Assembly (NCBI GenBank): GCA_016713275.1
Contig: JADJPL010000001.1
Span: 842,677 to 906,676, forward strand
Source of the DNA: Haliscomenobacter sp.
GTDB taxonomy: Bacteria; Bacteroidota; Bacteroidia; Chitinophagales; Saprospiraceae
Reading direction: 5' to 3'
Length of the DNA: 64,000 nt
How positions within the stretch are numbered: position 1 is the first letter of the stretch; the number at the start of each line of letters is the position of its first letter. A program made the position numbers and the translations under genes. Positions 19,707-29,719 of the stretch are shown in pieces. Under the pieces are notes generated by a model that was not told the DNA's origin, did not search any database, and worked only from the letters and a program-made list of their open reading frames with translations.

Positions 19707-20306
19707 TTGGCAGATCATATCCACCCCATTTTTGACCGCCTGCTCACCCGCGACGATTACGAGCAGCGCCTCGGGCAGCGCGGCAAAGTCCTCTGGCTGA
19801 CCGGCCTTTCGGGCTCCGGAAAAAGCACCCTGGCGATCCAACTCGAACGAAAACTTTTCGAAGCCGGGTTCTTCTCCAAAGTGCTCGACGGAGACAATAT
19901 CCGCACCGGGATCAACAACAACCTGGGATTCTCGGAAGCCGAGCGCATGGAAAACATCCGCCGGATTTCCGAAGTAGCCCGGCTTTTCCTCGATACCGGA
20001 ATCATCTGCATCAACGCCTTTATCAGCCCAAAACGAGCGATGCGGGATATGGCCCGTTCCATCGTTGGCCCCGGCGACTTTATCGAAATCTACGTCAATG
20101 CCACCCTGGATATTTGCGAAAGCCGCGACGTGAAAGGGCTCTACCAGAAAGCCAGGCAGGGCATGATCAAAGGGTTTACGGGCATCGATGACCCGTACGA
20201 ACCGCCTTTCGCTCCCGATTTGGAAATCCGCACCGATCTCGTCGAATTGGAAGATGGGGTTGATCAAATTTTCGCGTATCTTCGACCGCTGATCGCGCTT
20301 GCCTGA
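19707..20306 (+). CDS. cysC: Adenylylsulfate kinase
   Basis: APS kinase phosphorylates adenylylsulfate to PAPS. The 199-residue product has the P-loop GLSGSGKST near residue 33, DGDNIR near residue 60, and the lid region FISPKRAMRDMAR. The start is a TTG at 19707 (ADHIHPIFDRLL, a family-typical N-terminus), with GAGGT 11 bases upstream as a plausible ribosome site. First gene of a cysC-cysD-cysN set. Confidence 0.94.
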   Translation: MADHIHPIFDRLLTRDDYEQRLGQRGKVLWLTGLSGSGKSTLAIQLERKLFEAGFFSKVLDGDNIRTGINNNLGFSEAERMENIRRISEVARLFLDTGIICINAFISPKRAMRDMARSIVGPGDFIEIYVNATLDICESRDVKGLYQKARQGMIKGFTGIDDPYEPPFAPDLEIRTDLVELEDGVDQIFAYLRPLIALA

Positions 20307-20474
20307 ATCGAAGCGCCGTCCTTTTGCCCTTCCGGATAAAACCGCCCGGGGCTGCCTGAATAGATCGTTCTTTGGTCCCGGCATGAAATCGTTTTTTCAG
20401 CCCGGGGCGAAAACGGCCTTTCGAGACAGACCGGAAGAAAATCGTTTGTTTTAAAGACCTTTAAAACGATTGAG

Positions 20475-21386
20475 GTGGAACGTTTTAATTACAATCTCTC
20501 CCATTTAAAAGAGCTCGAGGCCGAATCCATTTTCGTTATGCGCGAAGTGGCTGCCCAGTTTGAAAATCCGGTACTGATGTTTTCCGGAGGAAAAGACTCT
20601 ATTCTGCTGACGTACATCGCCCGCAAAGCTTTTTTTCCGGCCAAAATTCCTTTCCCGTTGCTGCATATCGATACCGGGCACAATTTCGAGGAAACCATGG
20701 AATACCGCGACTGGTGGATCGGCGAACTCGGGGTGCGCCTGCTCGTAGGGTCCGTACAGGAAGCGATCGAAAAAGGCCTGGTCCTTGAGGAAAAAGGGTA
20801 CAACGCCAGCCGGAATTCCCTTCAGACGGCGGTGTTGCTGGAAGCCATCGAGCAGGGAAAGTTCGACGCAGCGATCGGCGGCGCCCGCAGGGATGAAGAA
20901 AAAGCCCGCGCCAAAGAACGTTTTTTCTCCCACCGCGACGAATTCGGCCAGTGGGACCCCAAAAACCAGCGCCCCGAACTTTGGAACCTCTTCAATGGCC
21001 GTAAACACCCGGGAGAACATTTCCGGGTATTTCCCATCAGCAACTGGACCGAACTCGACGTCTGGCAATACCTCGCGCAGGAAAACGTCCCCCTGCCCAG
21101 TCTGTACTTTTCCCACGAACGCGAAGTATTCGAACGGGACGGCATGTGGCTCGCGGCAACGGATGCAATTCCCCGCCGCCCGGACGAAGAAATCCGGAAA
21201 ATGCGCATCCGCTTCCGGACGATCGGCGATATGACCTGCACCGGCGCCGTCCCTTCTGATGCGGACACCATCGAAAAAATTATCGAGGAAGTGGCTGCTT
21301 CCCGCGTTACGGAACGCGGAGGCCGGGCCGACGACCGCCGCACCGAAACGGCGATGGAGGACCGCAAAAAGCAAGGCTATTTTTAA
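20475..21386 (+). CDS. cysD: Sulfate adenylyltransferase small subunit
   Basis: CysD is the catalytic ATP-sulfurylase subunit that makes adenylylsulfate from sulfate and ATP, powered by the CysN GTPase. The 303 residues include the PP-loop FSGGKDSILL near residue 38, IDTGHNFEETMEYRD, GGARRDEEKARAKER and ISNWTELDVWQY. The start is a GTG at 20475 (ERFNYNLSHLKELEAESI). The gene precedes cysN by 37 bases. Confidence 0.95.
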   Translation: MERFNYNLSHLKELEAESIFVMREVAAQFENPVLMFSGGKDSILLTYIARKAFFPAKIPFPLLHIDTGHNFEETMEYRDWWIGELGVRLLVGSVQEAIEKGLVLEEKGYNASRNSLQTAVLLEAIEQGKFDAAIGGARRDEEKARAKERFFSHRDEFGQWDPKNQRPELWNLFNGRKHPGEHFRVFPISNWTELDVWQYLAQENVPLPSLYFSHEREVFERDGMWLAATDAIPRRPDEEIRKMRIRFRTIGDMTCTGAVPSDADTIEKIIEEVAASRVTERGGRADDRRTETAMEDRKKQGYF

Positions 21387-21423
21387 CCCCAACCGCTTTT
21401 CTCCAAACAAAAAAAACGCTCCT

Positions 21424-22680
21424 ATGGAAACCGAAAACACCGAGTTGCTCCGGTTCACTACCGCAGGTAGTGTGGATGACGGAAAAAGCACGTTGATCGG
21501 CCGCTTACTTTACGACTCCAAAGCCATTTTTGAAGACCAATACGAAGCCGTGCGCCGCGCCAGCGAACGCCGGGGGGAAGAGGAGGTCAACCTCGCCCTG
21601 CTCACCGACGGGCTCCGGGCTGAGCGCGAACAGGGCATTACCATCGACGTAGCTTACCGCTACTTCGCCACCCCCAAGCGGAAATTCATCATCGCCGATA
21701 CCCCCGGGCATATCCAATATACCCGGAATATGGTTACCGGCGCCTCCACCGCCAACGCTGCCATTATTCTGGTCGACGCCCGCAAAGGCATCGTCGAGCA
21801 AACGCGCCGCCACGCGTTTATCGCCTCCCTGCTCCAAATCCCGCACCTGGTGGTGTGCATCAATAAAATGGACCTGGTCGATTACAACGAGGAGGTCTAC
21901 AACACCTTGAAAAAAGAGTTTGAGCATTTTTCTTACAAGCTGGACGTCAAAGACGTGCACTTTATTCCCATCTCCGCCCTGCGGGGGGATAACGTCGTCG
22001 ACCGCTCCAAGAACATGCCCTGGTACGAGGGGTCTACCTTATTGTACTATCTGGAAAATGTGCATATCGGGAGCGACCACAATTTTATCGATACCCGCTT
22101 CCCCATTCAGTACGTCATCCGCCCCAACACGGATGCTTATCACGACTACCGGAGCTACGCCGGCCGGGTTTCGGCAGGGGTGGTCAAAAAAGGGGATGAA
22201 GTTCTGCTGCTGCCTTCCGGCTTCAAAACCCGGATCGCCCGCATCGATACCTTCGACGGGGAACTCCAGGAAGCCTACCCCCCCATGTCGGTTTCCCTGC
22301 TTCTGGAAGAGGACTTCGACCTGAGCAGGGGCGATATGATCGTCCGCGAACACAACCAGCCAAGTGTGAGTCAGGACATCGACGTCATGGTGTGTTGGTT
22401 CAACGAACGTCCGATGCAGCCTCAGGGGAAATACCGCATCCTGCACACTACCCAGGAAGCCCGCTGCATCGTCAAAGAGATTCGCTACAAATTGGACATC
22501 AATACCCTCCATCGCGATACCGCCAACGTGCATATCGGCATGAACGACATTGCCCGCCTGGTGATCCGAACCACCAAACCGCTCTTTTTTGATTCCTACC
22601 GCCGCAACCGCCAAACCGGAAGCTTGATCTTTATCGACGAAGGCTCCAATGAAACGGTAGGGGCGGGGATGATTATTTAG
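21424..22680 (+). CDS. cysN: Sulfate adenylyltransferase GTPase subunit
   Basis: CysN is the EF-Tu-like GTPase that drives ATP sulfurylase. The 418-residue product shows the G1 motif TAGSVDDGKSTLIGRLLYDSK, G3 DTPGH, G4 NKMD, and two beta-barrel domains after the G domain. It lacks a fused APS kinase, matching the separate cysC. The ATG at 21424 lies after cysD; a longer open frame overlaps cysD and is not a plausible start. Confidence 0.95.
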   Translation: METENTELLRFTTAGSVDDGKSTLIGRLLYDSKAIFEDQYEAVRRASERRGEEEVNLALLTDGLRAEREQGITIDVAYRYFATPKRKFIIADTPGHIQYTRNMVTGASTANAAIILVDARKGIVEQTRRHAFIASLLQIPHLVVCINKMDLVDYNEEVYNTLKKEFEHFSYKLDVKDVHFIPISALRGDNVVDRSKNMPWYEGSTLLYYLENVHIGSDHNFIDTRFPIQYVIRPNTDAYHDYRSYAGRVSAGVVKKGDEVLLLPSGFKTRIARIDTFDGELQEAYPPMSVSLLLEEDFDLSRGDMIVREHNQPSVSQDIDVMVCWFNERPMQPQGKYRILHTTQEARCIVKEIRYKLDINTLHRDTANVHIGMNDIARLVIRTTKPLFFDSYRRNRQTGSLIFIDEGSNETVGAGMII

Positions 22681-22806
22681 AGAGGATGGAGAGGATGTTG
22701 AGGAGGTAAAGGATGTTGAGGATGAAAAGGATGTAAAGGATGTAAAGGATGGAGAGGATGGAGAGGATGTTGGGGAGGTAAAGGATGTTGAGGATGTTGA
22801 GGATGG
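22681..22806 (+). repeat. GGATG-rich short tandem repeat after cysN
   Basis: Starting at the cysN stop, irregular units of the type GAGGATG, AAAGGATG and GTTGAGGATG run for about 125 bases, G-rich on the cysN sense strand. It is the same kind of array as at 4691-4832. Confidence 0.85.
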
Positions 22807-22817
22807 AAGGGATGGAA

Positions 22818-22857
22818 GCCCTGTTCGCAGGAAATTGAGGATTTCAGCGAACAGGGC
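22818..22857. repeat. Hairpin repeat sharing the GCGAACAGG motif
   Basis: GCCCTGTTCGC at 22818-22828 is inverted perfectly at 22847-22857, with an AAATTGAGGATTT centre that is itself palindromic. The arm and the GAGGATT centre recur in the tandem unit at 41.6-41.74 kb. Confidence 0.6.
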
Positions 22858-22868
22858 GCGATGCAGGT

Positions 22869-22961
22869 GGGGCTGTCCCAAAAGATGGTTTTGCCTATAG
22901 CAGCAAAAAATAGGTTCGTTTTTTTGTACCAAGGGCAAAAAACGGTCTTTTGAGCTAGTCC
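22869..22961. repeat. Imperfect inverted repeat, IS-end-like
   Basis: The left arm GGGGCTGTCCCAAAAGATGG and the right arm (reverse complement GGACTAGCTCAAAAGACCG) bracket a 40-base centre. A single related half-site, GGGGCTGTCTCAAAAGACCG, lies at 2148-2167. GGCTGTCTCAAAA-type ends are known from several Bacteroidota insertion sequences, so this may be a small non-autonomous relic. No transposase is present. Confidence 0.5.
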
Positions 22962-24575
22962 TTATTGGTACAAATGGGTATAATATTCCTCCAGCATGCG
23001 CTTCACAGCGAATTGATCCTTGGTGCTGAGGATGCTGGCTTTCATCATGGCCACCCATTGCTTCCGGTTATCGTAATACGTGGGGACGACTTCCTCTAAA
23101 AGCACCTTGAACAGGGCTTTGCGGTCGTTGGCGTCCAGCTCGTCGAAATCCTCGCTTTCGAAGCCATCGCCAAACTGCCATCCGTTGACGCCGTGATCGC
23201 AGGCTTCCGGCCACCAGCCGTCCAGGATACTCAGGTTGAGCACGCCGTTCATGGCGGCTTTCATGCCCGAGGTGCCGCTGGCTTCCATCGGGCGTCGCGG
23301 ATTATTGAGCCAGATATCGGCGCCTCGGGTAAGCATGCGCCCGATGGCGATGTCGTAGTTTTCCAGGAAGACGACCGATTTGGGGAACCGGCGGGTCATG
23401 GCCACCAGGTCGCTGACGATGTTTTTCCCGTTATCGTCGAGGGGGTGGGCTTTGCCGGAGAAAATGAGCTGAATCCTTCCTTCTTCCAGGAGGGGTTCGA
23501 TGAGTTCGGGCTCGCTGAAGATCAAGTTGCTGCGCTTGTAGGGGACCGCTCTGCGGGAGAAGCCGATGAGCAGTTTGTCCTCGTCGAGGCGGACCCTGTT
23601 TTTGGCTTCCACGAAATCGATCAGGGCGCGTTTGTTCTGCAGGTGGGCGGTCCAGAGGTCGCCATCCTTTTCGGCGAGTTCCAGCATGTTGGGATCAACC
23701 CAGGTGGGCCGGTGGATGGCGTTGGTAATGGCGACGATCTCCGAGCGGTTGTCGATATCCTCCCACATTTTGTTGGCGGTCGCGCCATGAAGCTGGGCAA
23801 CGGCGTTGGATTTTTTTGCCAGCCGCAGCGCCCCGACTGTCATGTTGAAGGGATCGCCGCCGAGGGTTTCCAGGTCCTCCCAGCTCAAACACATATTGGC
23901 GCCCATGTAAATGATGCGCTCGATGGGGTGGGATTCATTTCCCTGAACCACCGGAGTGTGGGTGGTGAACACAATATAAGGCTTCACCGCCTCCCAAGCC
24001 TCCTCGAAGGTATAGTCTTCTTCCTCCATCTTTTCCCGCAGCAGCTCGAAGCCGGCAAACAGCGCATGCCCTTCGTTGAAATGGTACAGCTCGGGATCAA
24101 TGCCCAGCTGCCGCAGCGCCCGGACGCCCCCAATCCCCAGCACCATCTCCTGAGCAATCCGTTCTTCGCCAAACCAGCCGTACAACTGCCCGGTGATCCA
24201 GGCGTCGTTGTTGCCGGGAATATCGGTGTCGAGCAGGTAAATCGGCGCGTTGCCAAACTTGTCGACCTTCCACACCTTGCATTCCACTTCTATACCCCGG
24301 ATCTCCACCATCACCGAAATGCCGGTGTCCTCAAGGAAATCATAGCGGTAATTGTGGTAAGTGTCGTACGGGTATCCGTCGGGTCCGATGCGCTGATCGG
24401 TATACCCTTGTTTCCATTTAAGGCCGATCCCAACTATCGGGAAATCGTGGTCTTTTGCGCCTTTCAGGTAATCGCCGGCTAAAATGCCGAGGCCGCCGGC
24501 ATACGTTTTCAGAGCCTGATCCAGGCCGTACTCCATGCAGAAATACGCAACAGTGGGTAATTTTTGTGTTGACAT
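22962..24575 (-). CDS. Alpha-glucan (glycogen) phosphorylase
   Basis: GT35 phosphorylase releasing glucose-1-phosphate from glycogen or maltodextrin using PLP. The 537-residue product is of the short bacterial/archaeal type. Seen are CMEYGLDQALKTYAGGLGILAGDYLKGA near the start, FNEGHALFAGFELLRE, FTTHTPVVQGNESHP, and the cofactor region EASGTSGMKAAMNGVLNLSILDGWWPE (broken here only for description), where the lysine of GMK binds PLP. Separated by 15 bases from the frameshifted outer-membrane gene upstream. Confidence 0.9.
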   Translation of the reverse strand: MSTQKLPTVAYFCMEYGLDQALKTYAGGLGILAGDYLKGAKDHDFPIVGIGLKWKQGYTDQRIGPDGYPYDTYHNYRYDFLEDTGISVMVEIRGIEVECKVWKVDKFGNAPIYLLDTDIPGNNDAWITGQLYGWFGEERIAQEMVLGIGGVRALRQLGIDPELYHFNEGHALFAGFELLREKMEEEDYTFEEAWEAVKPYIVFTTHTPVVQGNESHPIERIIYMGANMCLSWEDLETLGGDPFNMTVGALRLAKKSNAVAQLHGATANKMWEDIDNRSEIVAITNAIHRPTWVDPNMLELAEKDGDLWTAHLQNKRALIDFVEAKNRVRLDEDKLLIGFSRRAVPYKRSNLIFSEPELIEPLLEEGRIQLIFSGKAHPLDDNGKNIVSDLVAMTRRFPKSVVFLENYDIAIGRMLTRGADIWLNNPRRPMEASGTSGMKAAMNGVLNLSILDGWWPEACDHGVNGWQFGDGFESEDFDELDANDRKALFKVLLEEVVPTYYDNRKQWVAMMKASILSTKDQFAVKRMLEEYYTHLYQ

Positions 24576-24590
24576 AAGCGTTTGTGGGTT

Positions 24591-26361
24591 TTAATAATCA
24601 TTCTGCCATTGGGCCAGGTTCATACGGATTCCTCCGCCCAGGAAGCCCTGGGTACTGCTTCGGTTGGGATCATCGCTGGTTTTCTTTCTGGAAAAAAGCT
24701 GAAGATCCAAAAACGTTTGGTGGGCGATCCGGTAGCTAAGGTCGAGGCCAAGGATTTGGATATCGGCGCCGACGCCCTGGCCGATTTCGTTGCCATAATC
24801 CTGGCTGCGGGTATCGCTGGAGAGCAGGGGATTTGAACCCCAGTTGCTACCCTGGGCGTCTTCTCCGGTGCGGGCCAGGATGATCCGGCCTTGTGCCAGC
24901 AGGCGGGGCAAAATCTGCCAGCGCCCGAGCAGAACCCATTCCGAAAAATTGGCGCCCAGCGGGTGCGCGAGCGGTTGCCGGTAATGAGTATAGGACGAGC
25001 TTTCGTCAAAGTGGGTATAGATAAACGGCCTGGCCCGGTTGTACTCGGCCTGGAGGTCGAGGTGGTTGATTCCAAGCGCGTTGATGTATTTCACCCCGGC
25101 CTGGTACGCATATTTGTTCGCCCACCAGCCGCGTTTTTCCACAAAGAGTTCGTTGAATTTGAACTCGTCGAGCATAAACTGCCCGTACACCTGGAAGCGG
25201 TTCAGGAAATTCCACTTGCCGTCCAGCCCGATCAGCACGTTGTCGGGGCTGCCCAGACCGTGTTCCACGGTCCGGTAGAACACGACCGGATTGAGGTATT
25301 GGAATTCAAAATGGTTTTCCCGGTTAAATACCACCGCTTCAAACAACCCGATGTTCAGCTTCGGGGTGAGGTTGATGCTGAGATGGTGGGCCGCGAAGTA
25401 CTTTTTGGGAACGACCTTATCGCCAGGAACGGCATTGGCCGAAGCCGGAATTCAGCTCCCCGAAAATATTCTGAAAATGCAATTTCCACACCTGCCAGTT
25501 GAGCTTCAGGTTCAGGTAGTTGAAGGAAAAGTCGGAGAGGAGGACCGACCGGTACCCGTTGCCGATAAAATTTTTGCCGTAGCCAAACTGCGCGCCTACG
25601 TGCCGGGTAAAATTAAACCCCACATACCCCTGGCTAAGCAAAAAATCGTATCCGTTTTGGACGCCGAATCCGGTATAGCCTTTTACCAATCCCACTCCGG
25701 GCAAGGATCTGGTCTGGTTGTACCGATCGCGTACATAGCCGGGAAACTGGGCCTGGTTTTCCACGATGTTCATCAGCACAAAAATGCGGTCGTCGATCCC
25801 TGCCCGCAGTTCTAGCCCTCGCTGGTTGAGGTAGTAGGGCTCGTCGTTGTTTTGCTGCTGCCCGTATTTGAATTGAAGCAGCGGGTTGACGCGCAGGTGA
25901 AACGCGGGGGTATTGACTTCCAGGAGGTTGGCGGGCGTCGGATAAAAGTAGTTGAGAATAGGCCGCCGGCTTTTTACATACAACGGATTGGCCAGGGCGG
26001 ATTCGATCAGCGAGGAGGCATTTCCCTCCCCGCTTTTGCGGCTCGATTTTTCGCCGAGGGCGGTAGGGTAGGGTAGGGCGCCCAGCCATTCGTTGTTGCT
26101 GAGAAAGACCTGGCGCAGGTCTTCTTTGTCCAGCGTGCTCAAAGCGCTTTGGGCGCTATCCAGAGCCAGGGCATACGCAACCAGCGGGCCTCTGGCGTAG
26201 GGTTTGAGGGCGCTATGAAAAGGGGCGGGTTTGCCCGTGCTGATTTCCAGCCGGCTGAGGATCGACTCTTCCTGGCTGCCCAAAGGAAGCGGGCTTCCCT
26301 GGCCGGACAGGTTCCTTTGCCCCAAAACAGTCAGCAGAAAAGCGAGAAACAGGTAACGCAT
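24591..26361 (-). pseudogene. Outer-membrane beta-barrel protein (Wzi/RemB-like), frameshifted
   Basis: Two adjacent frames form one protein of about 590 residues. The 5' part (26361 to about 25440) has a signal peptide (MRYLFLAFLLTVLG), then FVLMNIVENQAQFPGYVRDRYN and FGYGKNFIGNGYRSVLLSDFSFNYL. The 3' part (to 24591) continues with HHLSINLTPKLNIGLFEAVVF and ends in alternating barrel strands. Removing one base near 25447 restores NSASANAVPGDKVVPKKYF and a continuous frame. Barrels with this GKNFIGNGYRS pattern resemble capsule-assembly Wzi or gliding RemB proteins; the call is tentative. The shift may be a consensus error. Confidence 0.6.
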
Positions 26362-26394
26362 GGATGAGGTTTTCGGGGGCCAAGATATAAAATC

Positions 26395-28695
26395 CTACCT
26401 TGCCGCATACGCCTTAAAGTATTTACATTCCTGAACGACGAACTGGTAAAATTGGGTATCGGTGTAGTTCCGTTTCAGCAAGTCGAAATAAACATACGTC
26501 CGTGGCGCTCTCCGGGTAAAATATTGATTTTGTTCGCAACGAGCGGCCATAAATGCCGCCTTGGCGGCAAGTTCTTTGTCGGGGCTGAGTTTTCGGGCCA
26601 ATTCAAAATATTCCAGGGCCTTGGAGCAATCGAAATTTTCGCGGTTGCCCAGGGGGAAGCGGATGTCGGGCACTACGTCGGGGTCGGACGCGGATTTGGG
26701 GCGTTTCAGACTAACGCCGCTGCGGAAATAATCTTTTGTCTTCCAGGCGTACCCGAAATACGACATATTGTAATATCCGAGCCCGAGCTGGAACAAGTAG
26801 CGCGCGCCTTCTTCCCGGCTGGCCTGCGCCTGGTACTGGAGGTCGAGCAGCTTTTCGATGATTTGCCCCCGGTTGAGCAGGGAGGACGTATCCCGGAGGT
26901 TGCAGTGGATGCATTCGGTATACCGCTCGATAAACGGGTTGAACAGGCCGTAATCATCCCATTCCGTCGGGTCGATGTTTTTGAACACTTCCAGGGCGGC
27001 TGCCAGTTGATCATTAGCGAACAGCATGGTGGTTTTCATGGCGATCAGTTCCTTTCGCAGGCGGACGTTGTCTTCTTTTCGCAGGAGGTCGCGTTCGTAG
27101 CGGGAGAATTCTTTTTGCTCGGTCAGGGCAAGCACGTCGTTGATCAGGTCCTCCTGGAGGTTTAACTTCAGGTCCTGGAAAGAGTGCCCGACGAGAAACC
27201 CCTTGCCCGGGCGGTTATTTTTGGCGTATAGCCATTGCATTTTGTCCTGAAAAAAATCGGGGAAGCTGGGGTATTTTTTGAACAGGGGCTCGTCCAGCAT
27301 AATTTCTGCGGCAACTTCCTCCACTTCGGGCGTTGGTTGCTGGAAACCGGCGATGCGGTTGGCCAGTGTAAACACGTCGATTTGTTCGAGCAAGATCTTG
27401 TCTTTGGTGGCTTCCCTGGCGAGGAGGAAAGAGCGGTGGGCGGCATAGGTGTCTCCGGCCAGGAGTTCGAGGTACCCTTGCCCGACGAGCCAAAGCCCTC
27501 TGTTCGGTACGGTGTCATCGGCGTTGACCTTGCGCACAAATCCTTGCAGGGCAATCAGGTACGAGCGGATTCCCGCCTCGGGCACGCCGTGGTAGCGGCG
27601 GTTGCTCTCCCGGTGGCTGTTGAATTCCATGCCCAGAAACTGGCGTTCGAGCTTGCGGATTTCCCGGGCCAGCAGCACTTCCAGATAGGGGCTGGAAGGG
27701 TCGAGCTGGTAAATGGCCTGCATTTCCTCCAGCGCTTTGCTGTCGCGGGCGTAAGCGCGCATGGCAAAGAGGGTGGTGCGTTCCTGGTCGTCCTGGCAAA
27801 GCAGCAAACATTGGCGCCACTCCTCATCGGTTTTGATGCGGAAGCTCCGGTACGCCGATTCCCGTTTCCCGGGGCAATGCAGAAAAACCCGGGCATACAG
27901 GTAGGACGCCTCCACGTGCTTGCCAAGGGCGAGGAGAGCCCCGGCTTTATGCCCCAGGATCCAGAACTCGATCTTGCTGGGGTCGTGGTCGATCTTGGGC
28001 ATCAGGTAATCCCACAGGTCCAGCACGCGCTGGTACTGGCCGGAGTAGTGCGCGAGGCGGATGATTTGATAGGCATAGCGCAATCGGAGGTAATGCGATT
28101 GAATGCCCAGAAAAACGCTCATCCCTTTGTCGATCAGTTGGTCCATTTGCTGGGTCCGGAAGGTTTTATCCTCCGGAGACCAGGGGTCGCCGCGCCGGGT
28201 CACGTAAGGCTCGCAGTCTTTGGCAAAGAGCAGGTAGTCGATCGTTTCCAGGCACTTGTGGCGAATCAGGTAACGGACGAAGGCATTCTGCCGGAGCATG
28301 GGGTCGATGACCGCGCCTTTCATGGTCATAGCGGTGCTAATCTCCAGGTAGTCGTTGATCGAATACCCGTAAATAACCGACCGGATGTCCTCCAGATCGG
28401 GAATATCGCAAAACCGCTGCCGCCATTCCTCGATATTTTCATCGGCCTGTTGTTGTTCCTGCCGCCCAAAGCGGTTGTACAGCTCCTGGAAATCGAGGGC
28501 CAGCGCTGCCCCAGGCAGCCTGGGTTCGATCATCAGAGGGTGTACAAAGGAATAACCCTGGAACGCATAAACGTCGGGCAGGCATTGTTCGCCGCTAATC
28601 TGCACCGGGTGCAGCAACGCCGGGAGCGCCAGCAACGCCGCCGCAATTGCCGGACGCAGCCGGCGGTTCGGTTTAGCGGAAGGTGTCGAAAACAT
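26395..28695 (-). CDS. Large exported protein of unknown function
   Basis: A protein of about 766 residues that I cannot assign. The N-terminus (RRLRPAIAAALLALPALLHPVQISG) is a signal peptide, followed by EQCLPDVYAFQGYSFVHPLMIEP. The rest is almost all helical with many aromatic and arginine residues and spacing that suggests tetratricopeptide-like repeats (for example FWILGHKAGALLALGKHVEASYLYARVF). The C-terminus has ALEYFELARKLSPDKELAAKAAFMAARCEQ, clearly TPR-like. Starts at 28695 or 28710 both overlap the end of the upstream lipoprotein gene, suggesting translational coupling and a joint role in the envelope. Confidence 0.75.
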   Translation of the reverse strand: MFSTPSAKPNRRLRPAIAAALLALPALLHPVQISGEQCLPDVYAFQGYSFVHPLMIEPRLPGAALALDFQELYNRFGRQEQQQADENIEEWRQRFCDIPDLEDIRSVIYGYSINDYLEISTAMTMKGAVIDPMLRQNAFVRYLIRHKCLETIDYLLFAKDCEPYVTRRGDPWSPEDKTFRTQQMDQLIDKGMSVFLGIQSHYLRLRYAYQIIRLAHYSGQYQRVLDLWDYLMPKIDHDPSKIEFWILGHKAGALLALGKHVEASYLYARVFLHCPGKRESAYRSFRIKTDEEWRQCLLLCQDDQERTTLFAMRAYARDSKALEEMQAIYQLDPSSPYLEVLLAREIRKLERQFLGMEFNSHRESNRRYHGVPEAGIRSYLIALQGFVRKVNADDTVPNRGLWLVGQGYLELLAGDTYAAHRSFLLAREATKDKILLEQIDVFTLANRIAGFQQPTPEVEEVAAEIMLDEPLFKKYPSFPDFFQDKMQWLYAKNNRPGKGFLVGHSFQDLKLNLQEDLINDVLALTEQKEFSRYERDLLRKEDNVRLRKELIAMKTTMLFANDQLAAALEVFKNIDPTEWDDYGLFNPFIERYTECIHCNLRDTSSLLNRGQIIEKLLDLQYQAQASREEGARYLFQLGLGYYNMSYFGYAWKTKDYFRSGVSLKRPKSASDPDVVPDIRFPLGNRENFDCSKALEYFELARKLSPDKELAAKAAFMAARCEQNQYFTRRAPRTYVYFDLLKRNYTDTQFYQFVVQECKYFKAYAAR

Positions 28696-29713
28696 GGACC
28701 ATGGTCTCATGAGGAATTCTTTGAAGCAGCGAAGGTTCCAGATGGTAGACGGCAACCGTCAGGGAGGGGGCTTTCCGGAAGACCGGCGCGAGCCGTCTGG
28801 CCGCCAGCTCCATCTCCCGGGCGCCGGCTTCCTCCAGGCGTAACCGGTCTCCCTGGTACAAATAATACCCCTCAATATACGTACTTTTTCGGACGGCAAA
28901 CCGGTTTGGGCCCGTTTCCACAAAGCGCGCCGAATCGCGCAATGCGTTTGGTTCAAGCCCATGAATGAGCCGGACCAGGCGCCCGTCCCGGAATACGACG
29001 CCCCAGCGAAAGGCAGGCAAAGCCAGATCGAGGGGCAGCGGATACGGTTGGATGCCCTTGAGATAAGGCGCCATTCGTTCTTCACTGACAATACTGTTGG
29101 TTTCTTCCCAGTCCTCCAGGCGCCCGGTATTATAGGCCATGAGCATGCCGCGATCTGCGGGCGGAACGCCCGTTTGGTCCGGATACTTGAGCTGGTGCAG
29201 CCGGATAGTGACGGACAACTGCCAGGCTCTCCGGCCAAACCCTTCCTTAAGGCGCTGAAGTAGCAGAAAGTACGCCTGGCGCGTGGAGGCGGTCCAGTCG
29301 CAGTCGATCTGCACTTCCGGAATGGGGGTATGGGCAGGAAGGGTTTGGGCGAGGTCTTCGATTTTGGTTTGGATGCGTTTTGCCAGGAGGCCAATCCGGT
29401 CTGGAGGGAGCTTTTCGATGGCCCGGTTGGCGATAAAAACGCAGGGAATCACCGTCCAGGATTTCCCCAGGGAAGCGGAATCGATCTGCACCTGGGCTAA
29501 AGGAACGACATCCTGCAGGTCGGGGTCCCAGTCGGCGTCAAAGAAACGCACATACACCTTCTGAACGCCCGTCTGATCCAGGTAAGCGCGTTCTTCGGGG
29601 CTCAAGGACAGGCGGGTTTGCCAGTGGTATACGCTGCGGAATACCTGCCGGTTCGTTTGGCGGCAGGAGACGAGAAAGACGGTAGCGAAGAGCAGGAAGG
29701 CGGCGCGCGGCAT
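28673..29713 (-). CDS. Lipoprotein with TIM-barrel-like (DUF3142-type) features
   Basis: A 346-residue lipoprotein with the lipobox FLVSC (cysteine near residue 17). Segments such as VQKVYVRFFDADWD, PEVQIDCDWTASTRQAYFLLLQRLK and DRGMLMAYNTGRLEDW resemble the beta/alpha strands of DUF3142 or other glycosidase-like barrels, with the DCDW acidic pair at a strand end. Enzyme activity is not established. The 3' end overlaps the start of the next gene by about 20-38 bases, and kdsD lies 6 bases upstream, so three genes form one minus-strand operon. Confidence 0.7.
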   Translation of the reverse strand: MPRAAFLLFATVFLVSCRQTNRQVFRSVYHWQTRLSLSPEERAYLDQTGVQKVYVRFFDADWDPDLQDVVPLAQVQIDSASLGKSWTVIPCVFIANRAIEKLPPDRIGLLAKRIQTKIEDLAQTLPAHTPIPEVQIDCDWTASTRQAYFLLLQRLKEGFGRRAWQLSVTIRLHQLKYPDQTGVPPADRGMLMAYNTGRLEDWEETNSIVSEERMAPYLKGIQPYPLPLDLALPAFRWGVVFRDGRLVRLIHGLEPNALRDSARFVETGPNRFAVRKSTYIEGYYLYQGDRLRLEEAGAREMELAARRLAPVFRKAPSLTVAVYHLEPSLLQRIPHETMVHVFDTFR

Positions 29714-29719
29714 AAGCGG

